The position numbers and the translations under genes were made by a program. From the NCBI GenBank assembly GCA_000727475.1, contig KL647298.1, positions 463,665 through 527,664 on the forward strand: 64,000 bases of DNA. The letters run 5' to 3'. Each line of letters begins with the position of its first letter. Positions within the stretch are counted from its first letter, which is position 1. This document shows, piece after piece, positions 12,901 to 24,738 of this stretch. Below the pieces are notes generated by a model. That model was not told the origin of the DNA, did no database searches, and saw nothing but the letters and a program-made list of their open reading frames with translations. The DNA comes from Sarcocystis neurona (lineage: Eukaryota; Apicomplexa; Conoidasida; Eucoccidiorida; Sarcocystidae).

Positions 12901-15470
12901 GCTTGAGTTAACATTTCTTGGCAGATGTTTGGCTGGGTGTGCGTGTAGTAGAGCGTGCAAACATGGAGTAGACAAAACGTCACTGATACACCTTAGCAGT
13001 AACCGGGATTTTCTCGTAAGGTTGTTACACGTCGCCGTACAAACTTGTCGTCGATGACGAAGCCTGAGCAATACTTTTCTACTGGTGCTCACGTACCCTC
13101 GAGTCTCCATGTGTACTTGGCTACAAACCTCACACGTCATTATCGGTGTCAAGTCGATTAACACTTGAACGAAGGTGTGTATGTCCTCCGCACGCTCCAC
13201 CGTGCACCCTACATATTTTGCTCCGAGACACTGCGGAACGTCCTGTTTAAGGCACGTTAATCACAGCCAGCAGAGTCAAGCCCAAGGCGGGCAGACTTCC
13301 TCACCATTGGTACACAGAGGCTGGGCCGGGCTCTATCTGTAAAGGGGCGGCCGTGTTCTATCGTCGCCACCGGACTTATCATGGCTTCTTATTCCCTTTT
13401 TTTTTTGCCAGTGACTTTTTTGCCCAGGCATTTGCAGACTTTTTTTGGGCGGGAGTCTCTGTTTCAGGTAAATCCTGGGTTTTTTACCTTTGGCGCAGGG
13501 AAGCACATGAAATCTGACTTCCCCTGCACCAGGGTTCGCTCCCGTATTACGAACTTGTAATGCGGTGCCTTTCGCCCTCGACTATGAACTTCGATGTCAC
13601 CTTTACCGGCCTCCGGCTTTGGATTAGCGCACTCTGCGCGCTCCCTCGTGCTTTCGGTAGCTGTGAGTCTGCCTTGCCATTCGTTGTTCGACTCAAGCCC
13701 TATGCAGCAGTACAAGCATACAACTGATTTTTGCAGTGAGAAGCTACGCTCTAGCTAGCGCGAATGATTATAAATCTTGCTCTTTTTTCAACCTGCGGTT
13801 ACCTCTGGATGTAATGGGTGCCCCAAGCGTATCCCTTGTTCAAGGACAGCCCTCCTTCCGACAGCGGCAAACAGGATTTTTTTCTCTCCGCTCCAAACTG
13901 ATCTGCCGCAATACGCCACGGTTGCGAGGGCCACTCACACAGCCAAGGCAAACGTACACAATCGAGCAATGCTTGCAATGAGTGCCAAATCGTTTGCCCT
14001 TGTATACCCGGCATTCCGCAGACTTGCGTTCTTGCTGGAAAGACAAGCTTGAATTCCGATGCAACACCTGTTCATCTTGAAAGTTTGTTTTTTTCAGTGG
14101 CGCGTACTCTCCCTTGTACGCATGTAACTCCACCCATATATTTTTCAGTGCGTGTATGCAGTTGCCCTCGTTTTGCCCACCAATCCATTGACTTGTGTGA
14201 CACGATCAGCCAGTGTTCCTCTCCATGCGACGTGAGGGAGCAGAGCATAGATCTACTCTAGACGAGACGAGAGAATTATGGGCTATCCATACAGTGCAGC
14301 ATTACGCGCTCAAATACTTTGGGGTGAAAGCGCAGTACAACACGCAGAACACCAAAAGATTAGCACCTACAGTGAGTGTTGGTATAGCCTTCTCTGTGCA
14401 AGTCTAGAGTCCAGTGTTCAGCCTTCAACGTTGCAGGCTTTGGACGACGCTCTTCCGCAGCAGGATACAGACCTGTTACTCAAGCTTGACGTTCAAGCCT
14501 CACAAGCTTAGTGTAGAGAGCAACGGCTGCCCACAACTGCTAACCTGAAGACAAGTATACTGGAACCCGTTTCGCAGAGTACCGTTGACGGACAGAAATT
14601 CTGATGGCGAATTGAGATGGTTTCAACGGTGCAACGGAAGAGCCCCTTTTCAGTGTTGCCTGTCTAGTCTGCGTCGTCTGTGTTGGAATGTTCGCCGTTC
14701 TTCGATTGTATATCGTCTCAACGGTGCAACCTCAAATCACTTTTTCGTCACCCCGATTTTACGCTGAAGGACACGTTTCTAGACTTGCTAGCCCATGTAA
14801 TCCCTGTGAGAATGGCCTAGGAACCACGCAGTACATCATTTGTATTGCCTCAATCGTGGCATTAAGAAGTTGCCTTGCAGGATCTGCAAAATATGAGCTC
14901 AAAGTTGCTGTCCTCCAACACATACTGATGACAACGTTTCTGAGGGGATGCAACTCGATCCTACCACCAACTCCGAGACAGTGACAAACTTTTTCCATGT
15001 AGACGGGGCCAGCCTACGATTGGAGAATTGGAGCTGCAGTTACCCGAAATCTTCGTCTTAATCGGCATAGGTTGGCAAGATTAAAGATACTCGGTCTTCC
15101 ACATATGCAGATACACAAATACATGTTGACGTACAATATGACAAAAATCAAACCTAATTCGTTTGAACCACACAAAGGGGTGCCTTCATTCGTACCTGTG
15201 CACGCCGAACGCGTGTAGTTTCCTGTCAAGTATTAGCTGGTCTTTGTTGACACACATTCTACGCGTCTTCCTTGTACATTCTTCTGGTAAACCTCTAAGC
15301 GCTTTTCGTTATTAGTTTCCTCCGTCCATACCTAGGGCTTACCGTTTTTCTTCATTACACCCTGTTGTTTTTCATCCACATTCAGGAGACGCGTCATGCA
15401 AGTACAAATTATTACTCCTTGGCGTGTTTCTTCCGCATAGTTTTCGCTCCACTTCTCCCCTTTTCATCGC
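6931..15470. other. No supportable gene; triplet-rich patches in otherwise unique sequence
   Basis: No recognisable domain or long frame is present on either strand; the longest frame, 164 codons at 10,645-11,139, has no identifiable features. CAG-polarity triplets lie at 7,130-7,330 and CTG-polarity triplets at 8,480-8,950. Thymine runs beside AG dinucleotides at 13,395-13,460 resemble splice-acceptor tracts. The last part, from about 15,300, becomes strongly pyrimidine-rich, like intron ends further right. It could therefore contain the 5' leader or an upstream intron of the giant gene. I see no tRNA, rRNA or transposon signature. Confidence 0.45.
9577..9648. repeat. 36-bp tandem repeat, two copies
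   Basis: Two adjacent 36-bp units start at 9,577 and 9,613. Each begins CAGTGCGTGA and ends with ACAAGAACGGTGGC, with only a few substitutions. The unit length is a multiple of three, but no coding context is visible. Confidence 0.8.
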
Positions 15471-15701
15471 TTGTTGTTTTGTTCCGAGTTTCTACGTCCT
15501 GCTTTAATCTCTCTCCTCTCTGCCTCATCTTGTCCTTCTTCACTTCCTTTTCCCTTCCTTTTATCTGCTTCCTATTCGTTTTGCCACTCTGAGCTCTGTT
15601 CTGCGAATAGTTTGCCTTTCTGCAGACCGTCTCTTCCGCTTCTCCTCTATCCGTCATGTCAGTATCTCTTTCCTTTGCACTACGAAGAAGCATCCGTGCC
15701 G

Positions 15702-18542
15702 ATGCTGCCTCCCAGTTTCCTTTCTTTGAGGCAGCGTATGCGTCTGAAACGTCGGTCCTGCACTGTGGACCGTGTAGTCACAATGGTGGAAGGACTGCAG
15801 AAACCTTTGAAAGGGAGGCCTCCAAGTAGGCGTTCCGCAGGAGGGTCTGTATTTACTGCAGTTGCTGGTCCTGCAGGGCAAAAAGGAAGACGTTTTTCTG
15901 CCCGCTTGCCCCCCCGTAAGGCCAAAAGGCTAACAAAGAGCAGCTGCTTCTTTGAGTTTCGCCAAACCTTAAAAAGCGACATGCCTTTTGAACATGTCTA
16001 CGCACATCATGCATGCCACAACTACAAACATTGCTTTAAAGCAGCAGCTGCTGCTGATGCTGCTCTTTGGATGGCAACACCAAAAAAGGCCTGCGTGTTT
16101 CTGGCTAACGCCACAAGCAAGCAGCGCATCACTCGTGATCATGCTGCTCAAGATGCTACCGCTGCGAGCAACATCCGACGCGCTGCTTCTTCTTCTGTGG
16201 CTAATAGTGTTGCTCCGCTGGACAGTCATCCGCTAGTCTCAAGTCCCATTGCTGCCGCGGGGGTGCCCTTTACTGCTAATGACCGTGCAGCCCGGAGTGT
16301 GCCGCCTCCCGCTGGTTTTGCGTTTGGCAGCAGTACATTTTCACCAGCTCCGCAGTCAATGAATGCTGCATATCACGCAACAAGGACGGCAACGGCTGCT
16401 CGGAACATCAGTACTTCGTACGACCCTGGGGTCGCTACGGGTGTAACGAGCGCCTCCTCACCTCTACGCAATGCTACTGCTGCTGCCACGAGTAGCCGCT
16501 TCTCATTTGTGTGCGTTACTGGTGCTGAAGCTAGTGATGCTGCTGCTGGCGGTGGAATTAGAACTTCCTCACCCGTGCGCGCTGCTGCTTGCGGCGCTCC
16601 TCTTTCTTCTAGGAACAGCACTTACCACGGTGCACACCCTGCTGGTGCTGGTGTTACTTGCGGTGGATCCTGCGTTAGTATGGCGGCAGCTGTTCCCAGC
16701 CCTCTGATAAGCCTTGCTTTCCCTGCTGGGAAGACTAGACGGAGTGAGGCTGCTGCAACCGCTGCCGACAAAAGCTCGTTATCTTGCGACGCTGCTAGAG
16801 ATCTGCTAGTATCTAAATCCGTGCGTGCTGAGGTTAACATTTCAAGAGCGTCTTGCAACTCCACTGCGTCTACTGGACCTGTGGTAAATCGTTCTTCTGC
16901 TAGTGCTGGTTCCTCCTGCAGCGCTGCAACTCCTGATGTCTGCTCACTCAAGGCTGCGTCTGTCCGCTCTCCTTGCAGCAGCCGAGGCAGAGTTTGGTCT
17001 TCCTCTCTTTTGATTCTTTCATTCATTCTTCTCACGCTGGGCAATTCTGCAGCAACTGCTGCGGCCCGACAGGCAGTCACGTCTGACGAGGAGCATTTTC
17101 CACCCAGCCCACATCAGGCAGGCGCTGCAGTTTCTCGCTTAGTCACACGTGACGCACATTTAGCTACAGCGAGAGCTGCAGACTCTGCCGTTTATCCGGT
17201 CCGCAGCGCTGCCGCGTCTCGCCCTCCTCTTGCTGCTTCCGCTGCTCTGGCTTCGGCAGCGGCAGCTGCCGCTGCTTCCTGCGCTTTGCTGCCAGGGCAA
17301 GAATGTGCCTCAACACCCAGTATCCTTACTTACTCGCTGTTGCAGCCAGATCCTTTGCAGCTGTTGCGCACAACTCCGCGAGGTCCTTCCTCTGCTCCTG
17401 CTTTGTATCCTGCAGCTGCACGTCGCCTCATTGACACGTCACGAGTTCGCCGTATCCCAGTTGCAACAGCAGCACCAGCAGCAGGTGAGTCAGCTGCATC
17501 AGCCGGTGGTATGGTAACGGCAGCGGAAAACGAAGTACCAGTAAACGCAGCGGCAGGGGATTCTTCTGCAAGTGTAACACTGCGAGACACGGAACAAGCG
17601 GAACCAGGGGCAGCATCACACAAAAGAGGCATTCCATCCCCAGCAGGAAGCTCTGCAGAAGCAAAAAGAGCATCCGTAGATCCCTCGTCGGAAGCAACAG
17701 CGGAAGACACTCTCTCCTTGCTAAGTGAGGCGGAGATTTTTGCGGCAGCAGCACGTCGTCTGCAGGGTTTCGGCAATTTTTTCGTCTCGCCTGCCGCCGG
17801 CGGTGGTGTCTCCCAACCCAAAACGGCTGTAGGCGTCGTCACCGGTCCTCACTCGACCAAGAAGCGTCGTGGTTACTACGGTCCTTCTGCTGCGGGCGGT
17901 GTACCGGGAGGGGGTTCTGCCCACACCTCCCCGTCTGCCCTCCTACCCGGAACGGCCCATCTTTCGCCTGTTTCGTCCGCTGCTGTTGCAGGCGGCGCGA
18001 GCGGCTCCTCCCTGCTATCCCCTTCGCAGGGAGAAGAAGAGTTGCAGCAGCAGCAGCAGCGCTGGGGCGTAGGCAGCAGCAGCAGCGGACAAGCCGCCAT
18101 AAGCAGCAACGGCCTCGTGTGCGAAGACGACGCACGTGTGGAGGCGTTCGGCGCCAAGTGCAGATTAATAGCGAGGTCGCTAGGGGGTCGCCTCGGGTGC
18201 GAGAAGAAGCTAATCGAAATTGCGCCTGATGGCCAGCTGCCTCCTGATATTCCTGCTTTCTCCCGCGTGGCCGATGCATGCCCCGCGACATGCGGCCTGT
18301 GCGAAGAGTGTGCCCCAGGCTGCGCCCTTTGGTTCTTAGGCAATACTTTGTGTGACGAGGCATGCAACAACGCGCTCTGCCAGTTTGACGGAGGCGACTG
18401 CTGGAGTGCCGACTGCGTCGTGAGCGAGTGGAGTGCCTGGAGCCCATGCAGCGTCAGCTGCGGGGGCCCCGGTGTGGAATTCAGGAATAGGGAAATTAAG
18501 AGCAAACCCAAACAAGGCGGACTCCCTTGCCCCAAGTTAAAG
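15702..18542 (+). CDS. Exon 1: N-terminal region, ShK-like, LNR, first half of TSP1-1
   Basis: The frame is open from 15,471; 15,702 is its first ATG, but no signal peptide follows it. A hydrophobic stretch (SLLILSFILLTL, near 17,000-17,045) followed by an Ala-rich cleavage-like segment looks like a recessed signal peptide or signal anchor. An ATG at 16,680 would place it about 107 residues from the start, so the true start is unresolved and an upstream coding exon is possible. A low-complexity Ser/Ala/Gly region follows. An ShK-like module spans 18,120-18,302, an LNR with CAPGC...FDGGDC spans about 18,309-18,404, and TSP1-1 begins DCVVSEWSAWSPCSVSCGG. The exon ends AAG|GTAAGA in phase 0. The C-terminal third is firm; the part before about 17,000 is less certain. 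Confidence 0.75.
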
Positions 18543-19321
18543 GTAAGAAGTGTCAGGAGGGGCAAGAACACCGACAGCAACCCGCTGACACACGTTCTCT
18601 GCGTGGACATGTGTGTGTGTTGACGCCTGCATGCAAACACGCACGTATGTGTATACGCGTACGTATAGACGTGTATATGTGCTACTTGCTCACGGGGACA
18701 CGTAGAGGAAGAAAAACAACGTGGGAAACATTACAAAGCTGGAAGGACGTGCTGTCTCAAAGCAAAAGTATACCGCCAAGAAGTCCTCTCTTTTTTAACC
18801 TTTTCGACCCTCTCAGGCGCTCTCCCTATAGAGATATCTACGTATAATACAGGGAGATGCAACAGAATTGATGTGCGAGGGTATAGAGAACGGGACGAGG
18901 TGCATGCGATGTTTTCGCCTCCTCTCAAGCAGTGGCTGATCCAGCACAGTAATTTACCTATCTTACGAATTGAGCTGATCCGGTGCATACCACTACGTAG
19001 AGAAAGCTTTTGACTATTACGTGAGAGTTTGCAAGCATACAACACCACTGAGTATGCTTATACATACATATATTAGAGGGAAACAGATGGATGCTTCCAC
19101 ACCCGTTCCCTCTAATATATCTGTACCTCGAACTATCCCCATCTCCCTATGAATTTCTGTCTGTATATCTGTCTCCGTATATCTACACCAAAATTTATAT
19201 CTAGATGTAGATATATAGGTGACCCTTCCACAGACTACCAATGTTGTCCATTCTTTTTCTCTTCTTGCAGGTGAGATTTCTTGGGTAGGTTTGATTCTTG
19301 CTGGTTTGTCCTTGTTCGTAG
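18543..19321 (+). other. Intron 1, with a perfect hairpin and a recursive-splice-like site
   Basis: GTAAGA donor and TTCGTAG acceptor. Inside are a 15-bp perfect inverted repeat (19,068-19,082 with 19,106-19,120) and, at 19,270/19,271, a pyrimidine tract ending CTTCTTGCAG directly followed by GTGAGA. No coding frame is supported. Confidence 0.75.
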
Positions 19322-19469
19322 GAGGAAAGGAGAGGCTGTAACGCCGACGTCAAATGCCCCAATAATTGCATAATAAGTGAATGGGGAGAGTGGAGTGACT
19401 GCTCCACAACATGCGGCGAGGGACAGAGTCGCCGCCAGAGAAAGATACTGCAGCAGCCAGATGCAGAAG
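19322..19469 (+). CDS. Exon 2: end of TSP1-1 and most of TSP1-2
   Basis: The exon opens in phase 0 with EERRGCNADVKC, which supplies the last two Cys of TSP1-1 after GGLPCPKLK from exon 1. TSP1-2 follows as NCIISEWGEWSDCSTTCGEG with a basic RRQRKIL strand. The donor G|GTAAGC leaves phase 1, which fits exon 3. If this intron were retained, the frame would continue for about 136 codons through CAG-type sequence before a stop near 19,879. Confidence 0.88.
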
Positions 19470-22430
19470 GTAAGCGGGCCTGCGAAAATAGCCCGGACAG
19501 CGGCGGCAGCTGCCGCGGCGTGCTGAAACAAAGCAGGAGCAACATAATGTTGGTACGCGGCGAGGAGAGGGGAAAGAAGCGGCAGCCAGAACTTCGCAGC
19601 AGAAGCAGCAACGAAAAAGTGGCAGCAACACGCGTCGCGCGTCCCCGGCCACTGCAGCAGAGGATAGGCGTTGGGAGGGCAGAAGGAGTGGCACGCTGCT
19701 GCAGGACGACCAGGAGTTGCTGCCCCGGCAGCAGCAGGGGAGAAACAGAAGCGGCAGCTGCAGCAGCAACAGCAACAGCATCGGCAGCTTCGAGACAGCC
19801 GGAGCAGGACCGTCCACAGCGACGTTGCAGGGAGGAGAACGTAGCGGCAACGGCAGAACACAAGGGCAAACGACTGTAGGAGCAGCAGCAGCAGCAACAC
19901 CGCAGCCCCAGGAGAGGCACATACACGCACCCACGTGCACAGAGGAGCCGTAGCAAAGGAGTGAATTTTCGGCGAGAAACTTGAGTAGCAGGAGATTGAA
20001 AAGGTAGAAGACCACTATTTCACTTTCAACGGCGTAACGGTGGAAGCCAAGGAAATGCGTGGGATAGCAGCTGCCGCAGCACCCACATCAACACACCCTC
20101 AAAACAGCAAAAGCAGGGTATTCAAACTGATAACTTGCACAAGCTACCTGTGCTGCTGCTGCTGCTAGGAAAGTTTCTTCTTTACCACTGCTCGTACTTC
20201 TGTTAGATGTAGTGCCTTTTCTACGACGTGTACCACAACCACGACTACCACTACTGTTACTACGTTTACACCTCTACCCAGCACGACTACCAGTACTCTC
20301 AGTACTACTACGTGTACTTACTGGCCGTAGTACAGCTGCTATTGGTACTAATATATGTACTACTACGACTACTGCTAGTACGAGCACCACTACTGCTAAT
20401 GCTTTGTAACACAGCTACCCCTGCTACTACTGCTACCAGTATCAGTACTACTAGCACTGCTACGACACCTCTTACTACTACTACTAGTCCTACTACTAGC
20501 AGTACTTCTAGTTCTCCTCCTCGTCCTCCTACTGCTGCTGCTACTAGTACTACCACTCCTACAACAGCAGCAACTACTACTGCTACTACTACTTCTCCTG
20601 TACTTCTAGTCCTACTCCTATTGCAGCCATTACTGCCATAACTACACTTGTACTATTACTACTACTACTGCTACTACTACTACTACTTTCTGGTACTACT
20701 ACTACGACTACCACTACTAGTGCCGCCACTAGCAATATTACATTATTACTCTTGAACGGTTGCTCCCCTGTTCCCACTGCTACGGGGAGGTGCTCTCAGA
20801 GTATTAGTATTACGACTACAACTACGACCACTGCAACAGCAGTCAGGAGCGACGCGGGGCAGCCACCAAGCGCTGGCGCAAGAAACTGAGTCCGAAGCAG
20901 CAGGCAGAACAGAAGCAGCAAAGAAAAACAGACCCGGTTGGCAGACGTGTAGAGGCTGCAGCAGGACCACCACCACCGTAGGAGCTAGCTGAATGGGGAC
21001 CTTGTAGCCTAGAAGCAGCAGCAGCAGCGACAAAAGCTGCAGCAGCGGTAAAGGCGGCAGCAGTCTGATGGGAAGAGCGACTTGGACAGAAGGAAAAAGT
21101 CAGCAGAACATACAGCAGCAACAGCAGCAGCTAGGAACGGAGCACCTGTGCCGAGACAGGGAGCAAAAGAGGAGGTAGCAAGACACAACACAGCATTGGC
21201 AGCACCAGTAGACCCTGAAGCAGTGGCCGCAGCGAGACACGCAGCAGCAGACACGCAATCCCTGCACAAGCAGAACGGGCGCAAAAAGAGAAGCCGCAGC
21301 GCGCATCCCTTGCAGCAATCGCAGTAATGATAGCCAGAGAGAGAGCAACACAAGTCGCAGAAGGAGATCGCTGCTGCTGTCTCGTCCGCCGTCAAGCTGC
21401 TGTTGCGCCTTTCTGCTACTGCTACGATTCTGTGTGTCAGTATTCTCAAGCTTCGCCCTGCGTAACATCTCTGGCGCTATCTTCTTTTCTCTCTGCGGCT
21501 CCTTTCTGTTGTTCCCTTCGGCTGCCGTTTTCGTCTTCTTTTCCTTCTTCTTGCTGCTGCTTCTTTCAGGCTTCCGCGGCTTCCGCGGCTCCCGCTGCTC
21601 CTGCTGCCCCCGGCCGCCTCTTCTTCTTCGTCTTCGTGCGGCTGTTGTGTCGCTTTGGTGTCTCTTGCTGCTTTCCAAAACTCGTTCTGCCTTCTCCGCC
21701 TCCTCCTGCTGCAGCAGCAGCTGCTGCGTGTTGACCTGCTGCTGCTGCTGTTGCCTCTTCTTCTTCTGCGAGCACATTTGGTATACTATCGATGTGCCAT
21801 AAATATTAATTTCTCGTATAATTTTGGTTTTTTACTAGCAATAGCGTTTGTGATGCAAGTCGTTACTGGTATTGCTTCTCCGCTGCTGTTCTCCCGCATT
21901 GTCTTCCGTTGCTGATCCCCTCTCCCGTCCTTTCTTGCTTTGTGTGAACTGCTGCTTCCTCTTGCGCTACCCAGTGCGGTCTCCACTTCAGTCGCCTCCC
22001 CAGTAGGTTGCTGCTTCTCCTTCGTCTTCTTCCCCTCCTTTCCTTTCACGTCTTGTTGATCTGCTGCTGCTGCTGCTTCTTGAGCCGTCCTGTCAAACGC
22101 ACTGCCTCTGCCTTCCTGCGGCTGCAGGAGATACAACGCTTTGCTTTTTCCCCGCCTATTTTCCCTTCTTGTTCTTAGGTTTTTCCGTTCTCCTGCCTTT
22201 CTTTACTTTCCTGCCGTTTCGTCCCTTCCCCTTTTCCGTGGCTGCCCGTTTCCCTTCCGTCTCGCTCCTAGGCAAGCTCTTTGGCCTTAGTCTGTGCATG
22301 CGTCTCCTCCTCTCCTGCGTTTCTCGTCCTTCTTTTCTCTGCCCATTTCTTCTCCTCCTCCTCCTTCTCCTTCAGTCGTCTGTTGTTCTTCCTTCCTGCC
22401 TTCCCCCCCCCCCCCTTCCGTGTCCTCCAG
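19470..22430 (+). other. Intron 2: CAG tract, ACT-triplet block, CAG-to-CTG switch
   Basis: The 2,961-bp intron begins with CAG/GCA triplets to about 19,920. It then carries an ACT/CTA block (20,215-20,760), CAG triplets (20,830-21,340) and CTG triplets (21,360-21,770). It ends in CT-rich sequence with a long C run just before the CCTCCAG acceptor. Frames inside, some over 200 codons on the minus strand, follow the triplet repeats and overlap in several frames, so I do not call them genes. Confidence 0.7.
20215..20760. repeat. Degenerate ACT/TAC trinucleotide block
   Basis: About 550 bp are dominated by ACT/CTA/TAC triplets instead of the CAG/CTG found elsewhere. All frames are relatively open and read as Thr, Tyr/Leu or Val runs, typical of a microsatellite and not of selection on one frame. 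Confidence 0.85.
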
Positions 22431-22627
22431 GAGAAAGATGCCCGGCAATAGAACAGTCCCGCAGCTGTTTGAACGACTCATGCACCAGCGACTGCGCCGT
22501 CTCTGCGTGGATGCCGTGGAGCGACTGCAGCGCCGCTTGTGGGGGAGGCACACGTATGCGCAAAAGAAAAATTCTTTCTCCTCCTGTTAACGGTGGGGAA
22601 CAGTGTCCCTCTACCACCGAAGAAGAG
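22431..22627 (+). CDS. Exon 3: end of TSP1-2 and most of TSP1-3
   Basis: Entering in phase 1, the exon reads ERCPAIEQSRSCLNDSC, completing TSP1-2. TSP1-3 follows as DCAVSAWMPWSDCSAACGGG with RKRKIL and NGGEQCP. The donor GAG|GTACGC leaves phase 0. The CCTCCAG acceptor follows a strong pyrimidine tract. Confidence 0.88.
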
Positions 22628-24557
22628 GTACGCTTCCTTGCCCTCTGTCTCGCGCATTCTCTCTAAATATATATATATATGTGTATATTCTTTTATGTGA
22701 CTTAGGTAGACACCTGTGAAGACGTGTACCAACCTACTACTCTCTCTTCAACCATCCAGATATGTATACTCGTACGCGTACTGATGTATCTCTATCTATC
22801 TGCTCCCTACCTCTGTACCTATCTACCTGTGTAGGTCTGTCTATCTATACATTTGTATCGACATGCCGGTGTATAGATCAACCTTTCTGTGGACCTGTCT
22901 ATCTATGTCTATATCCCTCTATTCATATTAACGTCTACAGTTCTCTCTACACACACATCTACACGTCTGTGTACCTATCTATCCTTCTAAGCGTGGTCGC
23001 TTCTATTTTGTGTGCCTCTGGCTTGTTGCCCGTGCTTCTTCTTCCGTGTCACCAAAACAGCAGCAGCACAGACGCCTACCAACACGTGGACTCCGGTGAG
23101 AACGTCGGGACGCCTGCGAGGAAATATATGCAGGAAGAATACTATGAATTAATCCAGCGCTTTCTCTCACTTGCAAGCACTTCTTTTACGCCAGCGTTGT
23201 TTGTCATACAAAGCACAGCACGCTTCTTCGCTCTTGTGTCCATCTATCGATATATGTATATATACGTGCATGCACAAGTACTCACATATATGTACGAACA
23301 GACACACAGTTGCCACTAGTCCATTCGCTCTGTCTTTCTGTTTCTCTCCCTATCCACGTGAATAGAGAAACCTACACACACGTACTCACTATACACATAT
23401 ACAAACACGCACATATGTATGCACACACATACACAAGTGCGCCTACGCAAACAAGTGCGCAGAAGTTTGCTGCTCTACATGCAGTATTTAGATACTTCTT
23501 CATATGTAAATATAGACGTACGCCTACAAAAGTATCTTCACACACACACATATCCATATATGTAGACACATATTTACAGCTACTCTTCTCTATCTCTCTG
23601 TCTTTCCCACTATCTATCTCTCTCTATATATGGACATATATATGTGTACGTAGACAAATACAAGTACTCATTATATACACATATACAAATATGTGTATAC
23701 ATACAGGTATACAACTACGCACGCAGATGCGCAGAGATTTGCTGTTCGTTGCGCAATATTTAGATAACTCTTCAACTGTAAATATATACGAAGACAGAAG
23801 GACCCTTCACATATACATATATGCACACTTATACATATACATACACATATACAGGCCCTCTTCATCCACATATATATATATGTATATGTATATACACACC
23901 TGTACACATATACAAGGGCGCCTGCATTTCTGCACGTCCCGCTCCATCTTCCCAGGAGGCCCTCCGCAGATATATGCGTCTCTGTTTATAGAAGTGAATT
24001 TCGTGGGAGGCGTGCAGCGCAATCTCTGCGTCGATTTCTTCTGCCCCACAAATTTTACGCTTCCCGCATGCGGCACCTTCCCAGACATGCTTCTCCTGCA
24101 GCACATACACGGGAAGAAGTAGATATATTTGAGTGGTGGATAGATGAACACAGAGGATCCTCTATATGTGTATGTAAACCTGCGGGCATGTACGTGTCCT
24201 TGTACAAATCTTAGCGTACATATATACCTTCTACATAATCAATCCTGAACTCCTGAACGTATCTCCATACACACATACATTTATACGTAGATACAATACT
24301 GTACCTACATACATATGCGTACACAGGAAGACCAACAGCTTTGTCTACGAAGTCAGCATTTCTACGTGTACAACTGTATAGATGTGTGTACACGTAGACA
24401 GGACACACATATATATATAGAACATATCTCCTATATATGTGTATATATAGGAGAACATATATATGTGAGTGAGAGGGAGGTGTTTACGTTTTTCGGCAGT
24501 GCGGAGAGGCTGTGCCTTCTTTTCCTTTTTTGCTGTTGCGTGTGGTGGACCTGGTAG
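22628..24557 (+). other. Intron 3: TA/CA microsatellites and a diverged duplication
   Basis: The 1,930-bp intron is mostly CTATCTAT-, ACACATAC- and TATATG-type sequence. A roughly 200-bp block occurs twice, at 23,384-23,600 and 23,664-23,840. The acceptor is CTGGTAG. Confidence 0.7.
23384..23840. repeat. Diverged duplication of ~200 bp, period about 280
   Basis: Both copies contain GTACTCAxTATA near the start, then GCGCAGAxxTTTGCTG, then CAxTATTTAGATA, then TGTAAATATA. The shared order of several motifs over nearly 200 bp shows a real duplication, not chance microsatellite similarity. On the minus strand both copies give similar short peptides, which I consider a by-product. Confidence 0.7.
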
Positions 24558-24738
24558 GCCTGCAACACTTTTTCCTGCGACGGCGACTGCGTCTTGGGGG
24601 AATGGAGGGAGTGGACCGGCTGCTCGAAGCCGTGCGGAGGGGGCGCAAAGAGGCGCACGCGCAGCGTCAAGAAAAAATTTGAGGGAGCCGCGTGTCCTCC
24701 TCGCAGGCAGGAGGTTCCCTGCAACGAACACCTCTGCT
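24558..24738 (+). CDS. Exon 4: end of TSP1-3 and nearly all of TSP1-4
   Basis: Phase 0 entry reads ACNTFSC, closing TSP1-3. TSP1-4 is DCVLGEWREWTGCSKPCGGG, with a basic KRRTRSVKKKF strand and ending VPCNEHLC. The donor TGCT|GTGAGT leaves phase 1, right after the last Cys, the same point where exons 7-10 end. Confidence 0.88.

Noticed and set aside
1..15470. Retrotransposon or tRNA genes in the left part
   Set aside because: I found no reverse transcriptase, integrase or gag-like motif, no terminal repeats and no convincing tRNA arms by eye; a proper search could still find some.
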